Positions 47,116-54,731 of a stretch of DNA of 64,000 bases are shown piece after piece. A program made the translations under genes and the position numbers. Source of the stretch: Nocardioides nematodiphilus. GTDB lineage: Bacteria; Actinomycetota; Actinomycetes; Propionibacteriales; Nocardioidaceae. How positions within the stretch are numbered: position 1 is the first letter of the stretch; every line of letters starts with the position of its first letter. The stretch is taken from positions 186,001 to 250,000 of the forward strand of contig NZ_JAIWOY010000005.1 in assembly GCF_020216525.1 (NCBI RefSeq). Reading direction: 5' to 3'. The notes beneath the pieces are model-generated. The model saw only the letters and a program-made list of their open reading frames with translations, ran no database searches and was not told where the DNA came from.

Positions 47116-47496
47116 ATGTCGCAGTACCTACGCATCGGCGAGGTCGCCCAGGCCCTCGGCGTCAGCCCCGACACCCTGCGCCGCTGGGAGACGGAGGGCC
47201 GGATCGCGTTCGAGCGGCGCGGCAACCAGCGCGTCCTCGACGCCGATCGCCTGCCGGAGCTGCTCGCCGCCCATCGGGGCAAGGAGCGGACGTCCAGTGC
47301 CCGCAACCGGCTCACCGGCGTGGTCACCTCGGTCATCCGCGACGGCGTGATGGCCCAGGTCGAGCTCGCCTGCGGCGACTACCGGATCGTGTCGCTGATG
47401 AGCCGCGAGGCGGCCGATGAGCTCGGCCTCGAGCCGGGGGTCACCGCCTCGGCGGTGGTCAAGTCGACCAACGTGATCGTCGAGCGTGATCGCTGA
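47116..47496 (+). CDS. HTH-TOBE molybdate/tungstate-responsive regulator
   Basis: 126 residues in two parts. The N-terminal MerR/excisionase-type helix-turn-helix (YLRIGEVAQALGVSPDTLRRW, plus RVLDADRL wing) binds DNA. The C-terminal TOBE/Mop domain (RNRLTGVVTSVIRDGVMAQVEL, then VTASAVVKSTNVIVER) is a known molybdate/tungstate pocket. It closes the importer operon and probably represses it at the 44089 palindrome when oxyanion is plentiful. This differs from E. coli ModE, which has a LysR-type HTH. Confidence 0.88.
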   Translation: MSQYLRIGEVAQALGVSPDTLRRWETEGRIAFERRGNQRVLDADRLPELLAAHRGKERTSSARNRLTGVVTSVIRDGVMAQVELACGDYRIVSLMSREAADELGLEPGVTASAVVKSTNVIVERDR

Positions 47497-47603
47497 ACCC
47501 GGCTCCTTCGCGATGCACATGCCCCCGATTAGGCATCGTCGCCAGCCCTCGTATAAGTTTCTACTCGTTCCCGCCGCGAAGGCCTCGCGGTGAGGAGCGC
47601 CAA

Positions 47604-47677
47604 GGCCCCGTAGCGCAGTTGGTTAGCGCGCCGCCCTGTCACGGCGGAGGCCGCGGGTTCAAGTCCCGTCGGGGTCG
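47604..47677 (+). tRNA. tRNA-Asp (GTC)
   Basis: Acceptor GGCCCCG/CGGGGTC, D-arm GCGCAGTTGGTTAGCGC, anticodon loop CTGTCAC (GTC), T-loop GTTCAAGT. No encoded CCA. Confidence 0.97.
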
Positions 47678-47688
47678 CTCAACTCGAG

Positions 47689-47723
47689 CGAGGTGTGTGC
47701 CGGATGATCCGGCACGCACCTCG
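47689..47723 (+). terminator. hairpin after tRNA-Asp
   Basis: A 16-bp stem with one wobble (CGAGGTGTGTGCCGGA side) and loop TGA, followed by TTTCG. Confidence 0.8.
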
Positions 47724-47805
47724 TTTCGCATTTCCACGCGTTCACGCGCGCAGCGCGAAGACCGGCACCGCAGGGAGCCCTCCAGGCGGGTTCGTGGTGC
47801 TCGGC

Positions 47806-47811
47806 TACGTT
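47806..47811 (+). promoter_or_regulatory. -10 hexamer TACGTT, zincin leaderless start
   Basis: TACGTT ends six bases before the GTG at 47818 and supports that start. Confidence 0.5.
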
Positions 47812-47817
47812 GCTGAC

Positions 47818-48162
47818 GTGGTCGAGGTCAGTCGCGAGCGGTTCGAGGAGCTCGTCGACGACGCGCTCGACCTGATCCCTGCCGAGCTGGCCGCGATGGT
47901 GCACAACCTCGTGGTGCTGGTCGAGGAGGAGCCGCCGCCGGGGGAGCCGGACGACCTCCTGGGGCTCTACGACGGCAGCACGCTCGGCCTCGACGCGGCC
48001 GGCCATCTGCCCGACCAGGTCTTCGTCTTCCGCCGCCCGCTGATGGAGCTCTGCGAGGACGAGGCGGAGCTGGTCAAGGAGATCCGGGTGACGGTGATCC
48101 ACGAGATCGGGCACCACTTCGGCATCGACGACGCCCGCCTGCACGAGCTCGGCTGGGCCTAG
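47818..48162 (+). CDS. metallopeptidase family protein (minimal zincin)
   Basis: 114 residues. The zinc motif HEIGHHFGIDDARLHELG (HExxHxxGxxD) near the C-terminus is that of the 'possibl zinc metallopeptidase, minimal MMP-like' family common in actinobacteria. The rest (ERFEELVDDALDLIPAEL) is helical. Substrates are unknown. The GTG at 47818 gives a start matching the domain boundary; the open frame extends upstream but encodes tRNA-flanking sequence. Confidence 0.88.
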   Translation: MVEVSRERFEELVDDALDLIPAELAAMVHNLVVLVEEEPPPGEPDDLLGLYDGSTLGLDAAGHLPDQVFVFRRPLMELCEDEAELVKEIRVTVIHEIGHHFGIDDARLHELGWA

Positions 48163-48220
48163 CAGGACGTCCGACGCGCCGAGCCCGCCTGCGGAGCGTG
48201 GCGGATGACGTCCGGGGCCG

Positions 48221-48586
48221 TCAGAGGGTGCCGAGCTCCCAGCCGATGGCGACCGCGACCAGGCCGAGGACCAGCGAGATCACCACGTTGCCGGTCGCCG
48301 CGCGCCAGCGCCCGGCCTCGGCCAGCCGTACCGTCTCGTACGAGAACGTGGAGAACGTCGTCAGCGCGCCGCAGAAGCCGGTGCCGACCAGGGTGAGCGC
48401 CCAGGTCGGCGCGTCCGAGACGTAGGTCAGCCCGGCGACCAGGCCCAGCAGGAGCGAGCCGGCCACGTTGACCGAGATGGTGCCCCACGGCAGCACCGAG
48501 TCGTGCCGCGACTGCACGACGACGTCGACGAGGTAGCGCGTGGGGGCGCCGATCGCGCCGCCGAGCAGGACCAGCAGGGCCGTCAC
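48221..48586 (-). CDS. crcB: fluoride channel subunit CrcB/Fluc (second)
   Basis: 121 residues, four membrane spans. GGAIGAPTRYLVD, GTISVNVAGSLLLG (channel Asn) and GTGFCGALTTFSTFSYE (Thr/Phe track) are the Fluc signatures. It exports fluoride as a dual-topology dimer, usually with a partner subunit. The GTG start overlaps the stop of the other crcB by four bases. Confidence 0.95.
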   Translation of the reverse strand: MTALLVLLGGAIGAPTRYLVDVVVQSRHDSVLPWGTISVNVAGSLLLGLVAGLTYVSDAPTWALTLVGTGFCGALTTFSTFSYETVRLAEAGRWRAATGNVVISLVLGLVAVAIGWELGTL

Positions 48587-49059
48587 GGGGTCACCCTGCG
48601 CGGCCGGCCGCGCCGCAGGAGGGCGCTGCCCAGGCCGAGGCCCAGCATGATCGCGACCAGGCCGAGCGCGACGCTCGTCGCGACGTACGCCAGCGCCTCG
48701 CCGGGATGGCCCGCGGCGACCAGCCCGCGGGTGTCGAGCTCGGCGGTGGAGAAGGTGGTGAAGCCGCCCAGCACGCCGACGCCCAGCAGGGGGCGCACGT
48801 AGCGGGTGTGCGCCCAGACGGTCAGCACGCACGACATCAGCAGCCCGAGCAGGAAGGCCCCGCCGAGGTTGGTCCACAGCGTCGCCCACGCCCACGCGCC
48901 GGCGGGGTGCGGCATCGCCTGCGCCAGCCCCCAGCGGCCCAGCGCGCCGAGCGCGCCGCCCAGCGAGATCATCGGTACGAGATGCGCGTGCTCGCGCAGC
49001 ACCAGCCACGGGTGCGGCGCCGGGCGTACGGCAAGCTCGACATCGGAGTCGGTCTCCAC
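48583..49059 (-). CDS. crcB: fluoride channel subunit CrcB/Fluc (first)
   Basis: 158 residues. GGALGALGRWGL, TLWTNLGGAFLLG and GVLGGFTTFSTAELD are the family motifs. An extra N-terminal cytoplasmic part of ~30 residues precedes helix 1. The GTG at 49059 is eight bases after TAGGGT (49073-49068); the GTG at 49080 is an alternative. Pairs of crcB are frequent in Gram-positive bacteria and form heterodimers of opposite orientation. I see no fluoride-riboswitch fold upstream. Confidence 0.93.
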   Translation of the reverse strand: METDSDVELAVRPAPHPWLVLREHAHLVPMISLGGALGALGRWGLAQAMPHPAGAWAWATLWTNLGGAFLLGLLMSCVLTVWAHTRYVRPLLGVGVLGGFTTFSTAELDTRGLVAAGHPGEALAYVATSVALGLVAIMLGLGLGSALLRRGRPRRVTP

Positions 49060-49111
49060 GAGGCCAGACCCTATCGACACATCGACGCGCTGCGAGGGTG
49101 GCTCCCGTGCC

Positions 49112-50047
49112 TCACCGCACGACGCGCAGCGCCGACGGCTCCGTCTGCGGCTCGACCCACGCGGTCGGCGCGGCGCCGGCGGCCTGCCGGACGTACTCCC
49201 CGAGGAACCAGCGCTGGAACTCGCGCTGATCGTCCGAGCGTGCCAGCGACAGCAGCCTCTCCTGACGGCAGAACTCGTCGGCGACGTCGAGCAGGTCGAC
49301 GAAGCGGCGCAGCGTTGTGGCCGCCTCGCGCGGCATCCGCACGGACAGGTCCGCGACGTCGGCGTTCTGGGCGAGCGCGCCCTCCATGTCGCTCAGGCCG
49401 ATGCCATCACGGAGCTGGCGCTCGAGGACGCTGAAGAGGTCCGAGAGGGTCTTGGCGAGCGGGTAGTCGGCCTCGTGCGCCACCGCCAGCAGCCGGACCT
49501 CGCGGCGCAGCTCGCGGAAGTGGGTCTGGAAGCCGACGTAGTGCCGCAGCGGCACCCCCAGGATCCGTACGTCCACCGGGTCCTCGAGCTCGTCCTCCGG
49601 CGGTGCGTCCGGACCGTGGATGACGCCCTCGACGCCCTCGTCCTCGGAGATCTGGCTCGCCGGAGCGAACCAGACGACCTTGCCGTCCGACTCGATCTCC
49701 GCGCCCCACGCGTCCGAGCTGCGGGCCACGATGGACAGGCCACGACCGAAGGTCAGCAGGAGGTCGTCGTCGGGGTCGAGGCCCAGGGGTCCGGGCAGGA
49801 TCGGCCCCTCGACGGAGGCGTCTCGGACTTCGACGCGCGGATGCTCCCGGGTGCCGCGGACGCGGACCTGGATCGGGTCGGCGCCGTGCAGCACCGCGTT
49901 GGTGACCAGCTCGGAGACCCCCAGCTCGGCGCACTCGATCAGATCGGTGCGGCCGATGTCCTGGCACGTCTGGATCACCCAACGCCGCGCGTCCTGAACA
50001 CCGCGGGGGCCGCGGGCCAGTGTCAGAGCGGGACGAGTGAGGGGCAC
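49112..50047 (-). CDS. RsbW-like anti-sigma factor/ATP-binding protein with C-terminal extension
   Basis: 311 residues. The N-terminal ~135 residues are a GHKL ATPase of the SpoIIAB/RsbW type: the N box ELGVSELVTNAVLHG and the G box FGRGLSIVARSSDAWG. The remaining ~170 residues are an unusual, mostly helical module (VPLRHYVGFQTHFRELRREV, PLAKTLSDLF) conserved in some actinobacterial regulators. It likely binds a sigma factor or anti-anti-sigma factor in stress control. The start is GTG 50047. A SigB/SigF-type promoter lies 88 bases upstream. Confidence 0.85.
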   Translation of the reverse strand: MPLTRPALTLARGPRGVQDARRWVIQTCQDIGRTDLIECAELGVSELVTNAVLHGADPIQVRVRGTREHPRVEVRDASVEGPILPGPLGLDPDDDLLLTFGRGLSIVARSSDAWGAEIESDGKVVWFAPASQISEDEGVEGVIHGPDAPPEDELEDPVDVRILGVPLRHYVGFQTHFRELRREVRLLAVAHEADYPLAKTLSDLFSVLERQLRDGIGLSDMEGALAQNADVADLSVRMPREAATTLRRFVDLLDVADEFCRQERLLSLARSDDQREFQRWFLGEYVRQAAGAAPTAWVEPQTEPSALRVVR

Positions 50048-50134
50048 GCTTGCGATCTCCTGCGTGACGGCCGAGAGAGGACGAGGCGGGGACGGGATGG
50101 TGGCCAGACGGCGATCAGTCTGTCCTGCGATCTC

Positions 50135-50160
50135 TTACCCGTGTGAAAGGCACGCCAAAC
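50135..50160 (-). promoter_or_regulatory. SigB/SigF-type promoter of the RsbW-like gene
   Basis: On the - strand GTTT (50160-50157) and GGGTAA (50140-50135) are 16 bases apart, matching the actinobacterial stress-sigma consensus GTTT-N14-16-GGGTA. It suggests the anti-sigma gene is under its own sigma factor. Confidence 0.7.
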
Positions 50161-50282
50161 AGATGATTTATTCCGGTCGTAAGTGTGACCATCGAGATGG
50201 GTACCCCGAGTGGGCAACGCGGGCATCAACGCGCGAGAATGGATGTTGAACGATCCAAGGGATCACTGAGAGAGGGATTGGC

Positions 50283-51737
50283 ATGGCCGCCAGCCAGGCA
50301 GGTAAGCACAAGGTCGTCGTCATCGGATCGGGCTTCGGAGGGCTCTTCGGCACCAAGGCCCTGCGTCACGCCGACGTCGAGGTGACGATGATCGCCAAGA
50401 CGACCCACCACCTGTTCCAGCCGCTGCTGTACCAGGTCGCGACCGGCATCCTCTCCCAGGGCGAGATCGCGCCGGCCACCCGCGACGTGCTGCACAAGCA
50501 GAAGAACGCCACCGTCCTCCTCGGTGAGGTCACCGGCATCGACCTGACCAACAAGACGGTCACCAGCGAGCTGCTGGGCCGTGTGTCGGTCACCCCGTAC
50601 GACTCGCTGATCGTCGCCGCCGGCGCGGGCCAGTCGTACTTCGGCAACGACCAGTTCGCCGAGTTCGCCCCGGGCATGAAGTCGATCGACGACGCCCTCG
50701 AGCTGCGCGGTCGGATCTTCGGCTCCTTCGAGCTCGCCGAGCTCGGCGCCGCCCGTGGCGAGAATGTCGACGACCTGCTCACCTTCGTGGTCGTCGGCGC
50801 CGGCCCGACCGGCGTCGAGATGGCCGGCCAGATCGCCGAGCTCGCCCGCCGTACGCTGAAGCAGGACTTCCGCCACATCAGCAGCCGTCAGGCGCGCGTG
50901 GTCCTGGTCGACGCGGCTCCGCAGGTGCTGCCGCCGTTCGGCGAGAAGCTCGGCGAGTACAGCAAGAAGGCCCTCGAGAAGGCCGGCGTCGAGGTCGTCC
51001 TCGGCGGCATGGTGACCGCCGTCGACGAGCGCGGCCTCGAGGTCAAGTTCAAGGACGGCAGCACCCGCCGCATCGACTCGGTCGCCAAGATCTGGGCCGC
51101 CGGCGTGCAGGCCTCGCCGCTCGGCAAGACCCTGGCGGAGCAGACCGGCGCCGAGCTCGACCGCGCCGGCCGGATCGCCGTCAACGACGACCTGACGCTC
51201 CCGGGCCACCCCGAGGTCTTCGTCCTCGGCGACATGATCAGCCTCAAGAACCTCCCGGGTGTCGCGCAGGTCGCGATGCAGGGCGGCAAGTTCGCCGCGA
51301 AGTCGATCAAGGCCGACCTCGCCGGCAAGCCCCGCCCCCAGGAGTTCAAGTACTTCGACAAGGGCTCGATGGCGACCATCAGCCGTGGCAAGGCCGTCAC
51401 GACGGTCGGCAAGCTCCGGTTCACCGGCCTGATCGCGTGGCTGATGTGGCTCGTCGTCCACCTCGCGTACCTGACCGGCTTCAAGAACCGCGTCACCGCG
51501 GTGCTGCGTTGGGCGATCTCGTTCCTCGGCCGCGACCGCAGCGAGCGCACCACCACGCTGCAGCAGATCTTCGCCCGCCAGGCGCTGGAGCAGATCGACG
51601 GCGGAGCGACCGGTCTGGTCTCCGACCCGGGCGAGACCGAGCGTCTGCTCGAGGCGCGCCGCAACGAGCTCGAGGAGCAGGCCGCCAAGGAGGCCCGTCT
51701 CACCGACGCGGGCGAGCGTGGCGTCACCGCTCACTGA
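50283..51737 (+). CDS. ndh: type II NADH:quinone oxidoreductase
   Basis: 484 residues. It transfers electrons from NADH to menaquinone without pumping protons. FAD-binding GSGFGGLFGTKAL at the start, NADH-binding VVVGAGPTGVEMAGQIAEL (~170) and the second FAD motif VFVLGDMI are intact. A hydrophobic stretch (LIAWLMWLVVHLAYLTGF) near residue 390-405 is the membrane anchor. GAGAGGG precedes the ATG. A perfect hairpin (51752-51776) ends it. Confidence 0.93.
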   Translation: MAASQAGKHKVVVIGSGFGGLFGTKALRHADVEVTMIAKTTHHLFQPLLYQVATGILSQGEIAPATRDVLHKQKNATVLLGEVTGIDLTNKTVTSELLGRVSVTPYDSLIVAAGAGQSYFGNDQFAEFAPGMKSIDDALELRGRIFGSFELAELGAARGENVDDLLTFVVVGAGPTGVEMAGQIAELARRTLKQDFRHISSRQARVVLVDAAPQVLPPFGEKLGEYSKKALEKAGVEVVLGGMVTAVDERGLEVKFKDGSTRRIDSVAKIWAAGVQASPLGKTLAEQTGAELDRAGRIAVNDDLTLPGHPEVFVLGDMISLKNLPGVAQVAMQGGKFAAKSIKADLAGKPRPQEFKYFDKGSMATISRGKAVTTVGKLRFTGLIAWLMWLVVHLAYLTGFKNRVTAVLRWAISFLGRDRSERTTTLQQIFARQALEQIDGGATGLVSDPGETERLLEARRNELEEQAAKEARLTDAGERGVTAH

Positions 51738-51751
51738 CACCCTCCCAACGG

Positions 51752-51776
51752 ACGCCCCGGCCGCGCGCCGGGGCGT
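51752..51776 (+). terminator. hairpin after ndh
   Basis: A 10-bp perfect stem ACGCCCCGGC with loop CGCGC, 14 bases after the stop, also near the end of the convergent gene. Confidence 0.75.
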
Positions 51777-51803
51777 TCGTCATCTCGGGGCTAGATCTCC
51801 GGG

Positions 51804-52553
51804 CTAGATCTCGGGGTGGAAGTACCGCACCACGTAGGTGAACTCGCGTGGGTCGACCATGGAGGAGTCGATGACGTACGGGCTCATCGAGCGCCGCAGG
51901 ATCAGCACCTTCCAGCCACGACCGCCGGGCGTGCCGTGCATCTCGACCTGGACGTGGGCGAGGTCGAAGAGTGCCTTACTGCCGTTGCGCACGATCTCCA
52001 GCTCGCTGCCGTGCAGCGTGAGCCGAGCCGGGGTGGCACTGGTCCGGGTCGCCCAGATGACGCCGGTGACCACGGCGACGATGCCGGCGATCGCGTAGCT
52101 GGTGTAGCTGCGGTCCTGGTACGCCCACCAGGCCGCGCCGGCGGTCAGCGCGAGGAAGCCGAGCAGCAGCAGGCCGAGGATGCGCTGGGTCCCGCCGCGG
52201 GGCTTGAAGAAGATCGTCTGGGCGAGTGAGGGCACCGGGTCCAGCGGTGGGTTCGAGGGCCACGGCGCTCGGGTCTGCTCTGCCCGCACCTCATCGGCCG
52301 ACGCGGGCTCGGCAGCCACCGGCGCGGGGTCCTCGACCGCCGCGGGCTCCGGATCCGGCTCGGCCCGGAGCGCGGCCAGGACGCTCGCTGCGGCGACGTT
52401 GTGATCGGGCAGCTGCGGCTCGACGTGCGCGGATGCCTCGGATCCGGGCATCTGCTGGGGCTCCGGCTCGACGTCCTCCGGACGGCCCTCGTGGTGGGCC
52501 AGCCACTGCTCGAAGAGGTCGGCCCCCCGCCCGGTGCCGTCGGTCTCGCTCAT
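51804..52553 (-). CDS. hypothetical membrane protein
   Basis: 249 residues. The N-terminal ~100 residues are acidic and Pro/Glu/Ala-rich, likely disordered. Two adjacent hydrophobic segments follow (ILGLLLLGFLALTAGAAWWAY and YAIAGIVAVVTGVIWA), then a beta-rich C-terminal part resembling a PH-like or bPH domain (LTLHGSELEIVRNGSKALFD). Function unknown. It is convergent with ndh and upstream faces tRNA-Lys. Confidence 0.75.
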   Translation of the reverse strand: MSETDGTGRGADLFEQWLAHHEGRPEDVEPEPQQMPGSEASAHVEPQLPDHNVAAASVLAALRAEPDPEPAAVEDPAPVAAEPASADEVRAEQTRAPWPSNPPLDPVPSLAQTIFFKPRGGTQRILGLLLLGFLALTAGAAWWAYQDRSYTSYAIAGIVAVVTGVIWATRTSATPARLTLHGSELEIVRNGSKALFDLAHVQVEMHGTPGGRGWKVLILRRSMSPYVIDSSMVDPREFTYVVRYFHPEI

Positions 52554-52602
52554 GACCAGAGCGTAGATGCGCGACGAACGGCACGAGGGAAGTTGTCGGA
52601 AG

Positions 52603-52676
52603 TACCCCGTGTCGGGCTCGAACCGACGACCCGCGGATTAAAAGTCCGCTGCTCTAACCAACTGAGCTAACGGGGC
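52603..52676 (-). tRNA. tRNA-Lys (TTT)
   Basis: Acceptor GCCCCGT/ACGGGGT, D-arm GCTCAGTTGGTTAGAGC, anticodon loop CTTTTAA (TTT), T-loop GTTCGAGC. No CCA encoded. Confidence 0.97.
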
Positions 52677-52867
52677 GGGGGTAGACAATCACGTCGAGCA
52701 AACCATGGGAAATCCACCCGGTGTGGTTTGCCGCCGTCGCTAACGGTCCGCGCGGAAGACGCTGAGGAGCCTGGACCTGGGCCTTGAGGCGACTGAGAGT
52801 AGATGTGGGTGGCCGGCGGCGAGACCCCGATCGGCTCACACCACCCTCGAAGACGGAGCGGTCAGAA

Positions 52868-53830
52868 TCAGGCCGGCTCGAGCTCGCCGAACTGGGCCCG
52901 GTGCTCGGTCGGCGTGACGCCGAGCTGGCGACGGAAGTGGTAACGCAGCGCCTCCGGAGACCCGAAGCCGCTGCGGGCGGCGACATGGTCGATGGGCAGG
53001 TTCGTCGACTCCAGCAGGCGGCGTGCCCGATCGACCCGCTGCAGGAGCAGCCAGCGCATCGGGCTCAAGCCGATACGCTCGCTGAAGCGCCGGGTGAAGG
53101 TCCGTCGCGACATCGCGCCCGCACGGGCCCAGGCGGTGAGGTCGATCGGCTCGTCAAGCCGGTCGTGCGCCCAGCCCATCGCTACGGCGAGGGTGTCCTC
53201 GCCCGCGTCGGTGACGGGCGCCGGAATGTACTGCGCCTGCGAACCGACGCGGTGCGGAGCCATCACCATCGCCCGGGCGACGAAGGCGGCATATGTGCTG
53301 CCGTGGTGCTGGCGGACGACGTGCAAGCAGCAGTCGAGCGCGGCTGCGACACCCGCAGACGTCACGATGTCGCCGAGGTCGCTCCACAGCACATCGGCGG
53401 CGACGTGGACGGCGGGGAAGCGCTCAGCGAGCTCGACGGCGGAAGCCCAGTGCGTGGAAACCGTGCGCCCGTCGACCAAACCGGTCGCCGCGACCAGCCA
53501 ACTGCCCAGGCACAGGCCGATCAGCTGGGCGCCGCGCTCGTGTGCGGCCCGCAGGGAGCCGAGCAACGCCGTTGACGGCTCGACCTCCGGGTCCCAGCTC
53601 GGTGCCACGATGACGTCCGCTGTGGCCAGCGCTTCTAGCCCCATCGGCACGCGGAGCGTGAGCCCGCCGGCAAGTGTCAGCTCGCCGGGGTCCTCAGTGC
53701 ACACGACGACGTCATAGCGGGGCTTCACGCCGCTCACGCCGGCGAGTCCGAAGACCATCTGCGGCACCGAGAGGTGGAACGGGCTCACGCCGTCATAGGC
53801 GAGGACCGCGACCGAGCGCCTGGGCTGCAT
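52868..53830 (-). CDS. GlxA family transcriptional regulator (DJ-1/PfpI + AraC HTH)
   Basis: 320 residues. Residues 1-180 form a DJ-1/PfpI-like domain (AVLAYDGVSPFHLSVPQMVF; GLCLGSWLVAATGLVDGR with a Cys at the nucleophile position). The C-terminal ~110 residues are an AraC-type double HTH (SRRTFTRRFSERIGLSPMRWLL, then VAARSGFGSPEALRYHFRR). It is a sensor-regulator of small-molecule metabolism. TAAGAT six bases before the ATG suggests a leaderless start. It diverges from the metallo-hydrolase gene at 53901, its probable target. The 190 bases between it and tRNA-Lys hold nothing else I can name. Confidence 0.92.
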   Translation of the reverse strand: MQPRRSVAVLAYDGVSPFHLSVPQMVFGLAGVSGVKPRYDVVVCTEDPGELTLAGGLTLRVPMGLEALATADVIVAPSWDPEVEPSTALLGSLRAAHERGAQLIGLCLGSWLVAATGLVDGRTVSTHWASAVELAERFPAVHVAADVLWSDLGDIVTSAGVAAALDCCLHVVRQHHGSTYAAFVARAMVMAPHRVGSQAQYIPAPVTDAGEDTLAVAMGWAHDRLDEPIDLTAWARAGAMSRRTFTRRFSERIGLSPMRWLLLQRVDRARRLLESTNLPIDHVAARSGFGSPEALRYHFRRQLGVTPTEHRAQFGELEPA

Positions 53831-53900
53831 GGCCCGATCTTACGGAACGGTGGCACTCGGGCCAATGGTCGGCGGGTCGTACGCACGGCACGCTTTTGCC

Positions 53901-54641
53901 ATGACTGAACTTCTCCTCGTCGGCGGCCCTACCGTCCGTATCCGCTACGCCGGCTCGACCTTCCTGACCGACCCGACCTTCGACCCGCCCGGGGACTACG
54001 AAGGGCGCGTGACCCTGCACAAGCTCACCGGCCCCGCCCTCACTGTCGACGAGGTCGGGCGGGTCGACGTGGTCCTGCTCTCGCACGACGAGCACGCCGA
54101 CAATCTGGATCATTCGGGCCGGGCGCTCTTGGCCCAGGTGCCCGTCGTGCTCTCCGAACCGGGAGCGGCGCACCGAATTCCGAGCGTGACGGGGCTCGAG
54201 CCGTGGGCGTCGACCCGCATCGGCGACGTGACCGTGACGGCCGTGCCCGCCTTGCACGGTCCGGAGGGCTGCGAACCGTTGACCGGTGTCGTCACGGGAT
54301 TCGTCCTCCAGGCCGCCGGCGAACCCACGGTCTACGTGTCCGGAGACAACGCATCGGTCGACATCGTCGGCGAGATCGCCAGCCGGTTCCCGATCGACGT
54401 CGCCGTGCTCTTCACCGGGGCCGGCAATGTCGGCGCCTTCGGCGACACCGACATCACCCTGAACCGACGCACGGCGGTCCAGGCAGCCGGCCTGCTCGGC
54501 GATGCAGTCATCGTCCCCGCGCACGCAGATGGTTGGGATCACTTCAGCGAGACCAGGGAGTCGTTGGCGCGGGCGTTCGAGTATGCAGGTCTTGGCGCCC
54601 GGCTCCTGCTGCTCGAACCAGGCGTGGCGACGGCACTCTGA
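53901..54641 (+). CDS. MBL-fold (UlaG-like) metallo-hydrolase
   Basis: 246 residues. The metal site appears as SHDEHADNLD, a variant of HxHxDH with a spacing change; VPALHGPEG, VYVSGDNASVD and PAHADGWDHF provide further ligands. It resembles Lactamase_B_2/UlaG-type hydrolases acting on small cyclic or phosphorylated compounds. No signal peptide. Divergent from the GlxA-type regulator (70 bases between starts), so likely controlled by it. Confidence 0.85.
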   Translation: MTELLLVGGPTVRIRYAGSTFLTDPTFDPPGDYEGRVTLHKLTGPALTVDEVGRVDVVLLSHDEHADNLDHSGRALLAQVPVVLSEPGAAHRIPSVTGLEPWASTRIGDVTVTAVPALHGPEGCEPLTGVVTGFVLQAAGEPTVYVSGDNASVDIVGEIASRFPIDVAVLFTGAGNVGAFGDTDITLNRRTAVQAAGLLGDAVIVPAHADGWDHFSETRESLARAFEYAGLGARLLLLEPGVATAL

Positions 54642-54731
54642 CGCTCGGCCGCACTCAGGCGGAACCTCTCCCGCGTCCACCTGAGGGTCACGTGAACTCG
54701 CCCAGCACGACACGTCGGTCCGCAGCGGCCG

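Noticed and set aside
49074..49111. Fluoride riboswitch ahead of the crcB pair
   Set aside because: Only a few dozen bases separate the pair from the next gene, the likely start is leaderless, and no crcB-motif pseudoknot elements could be traced.
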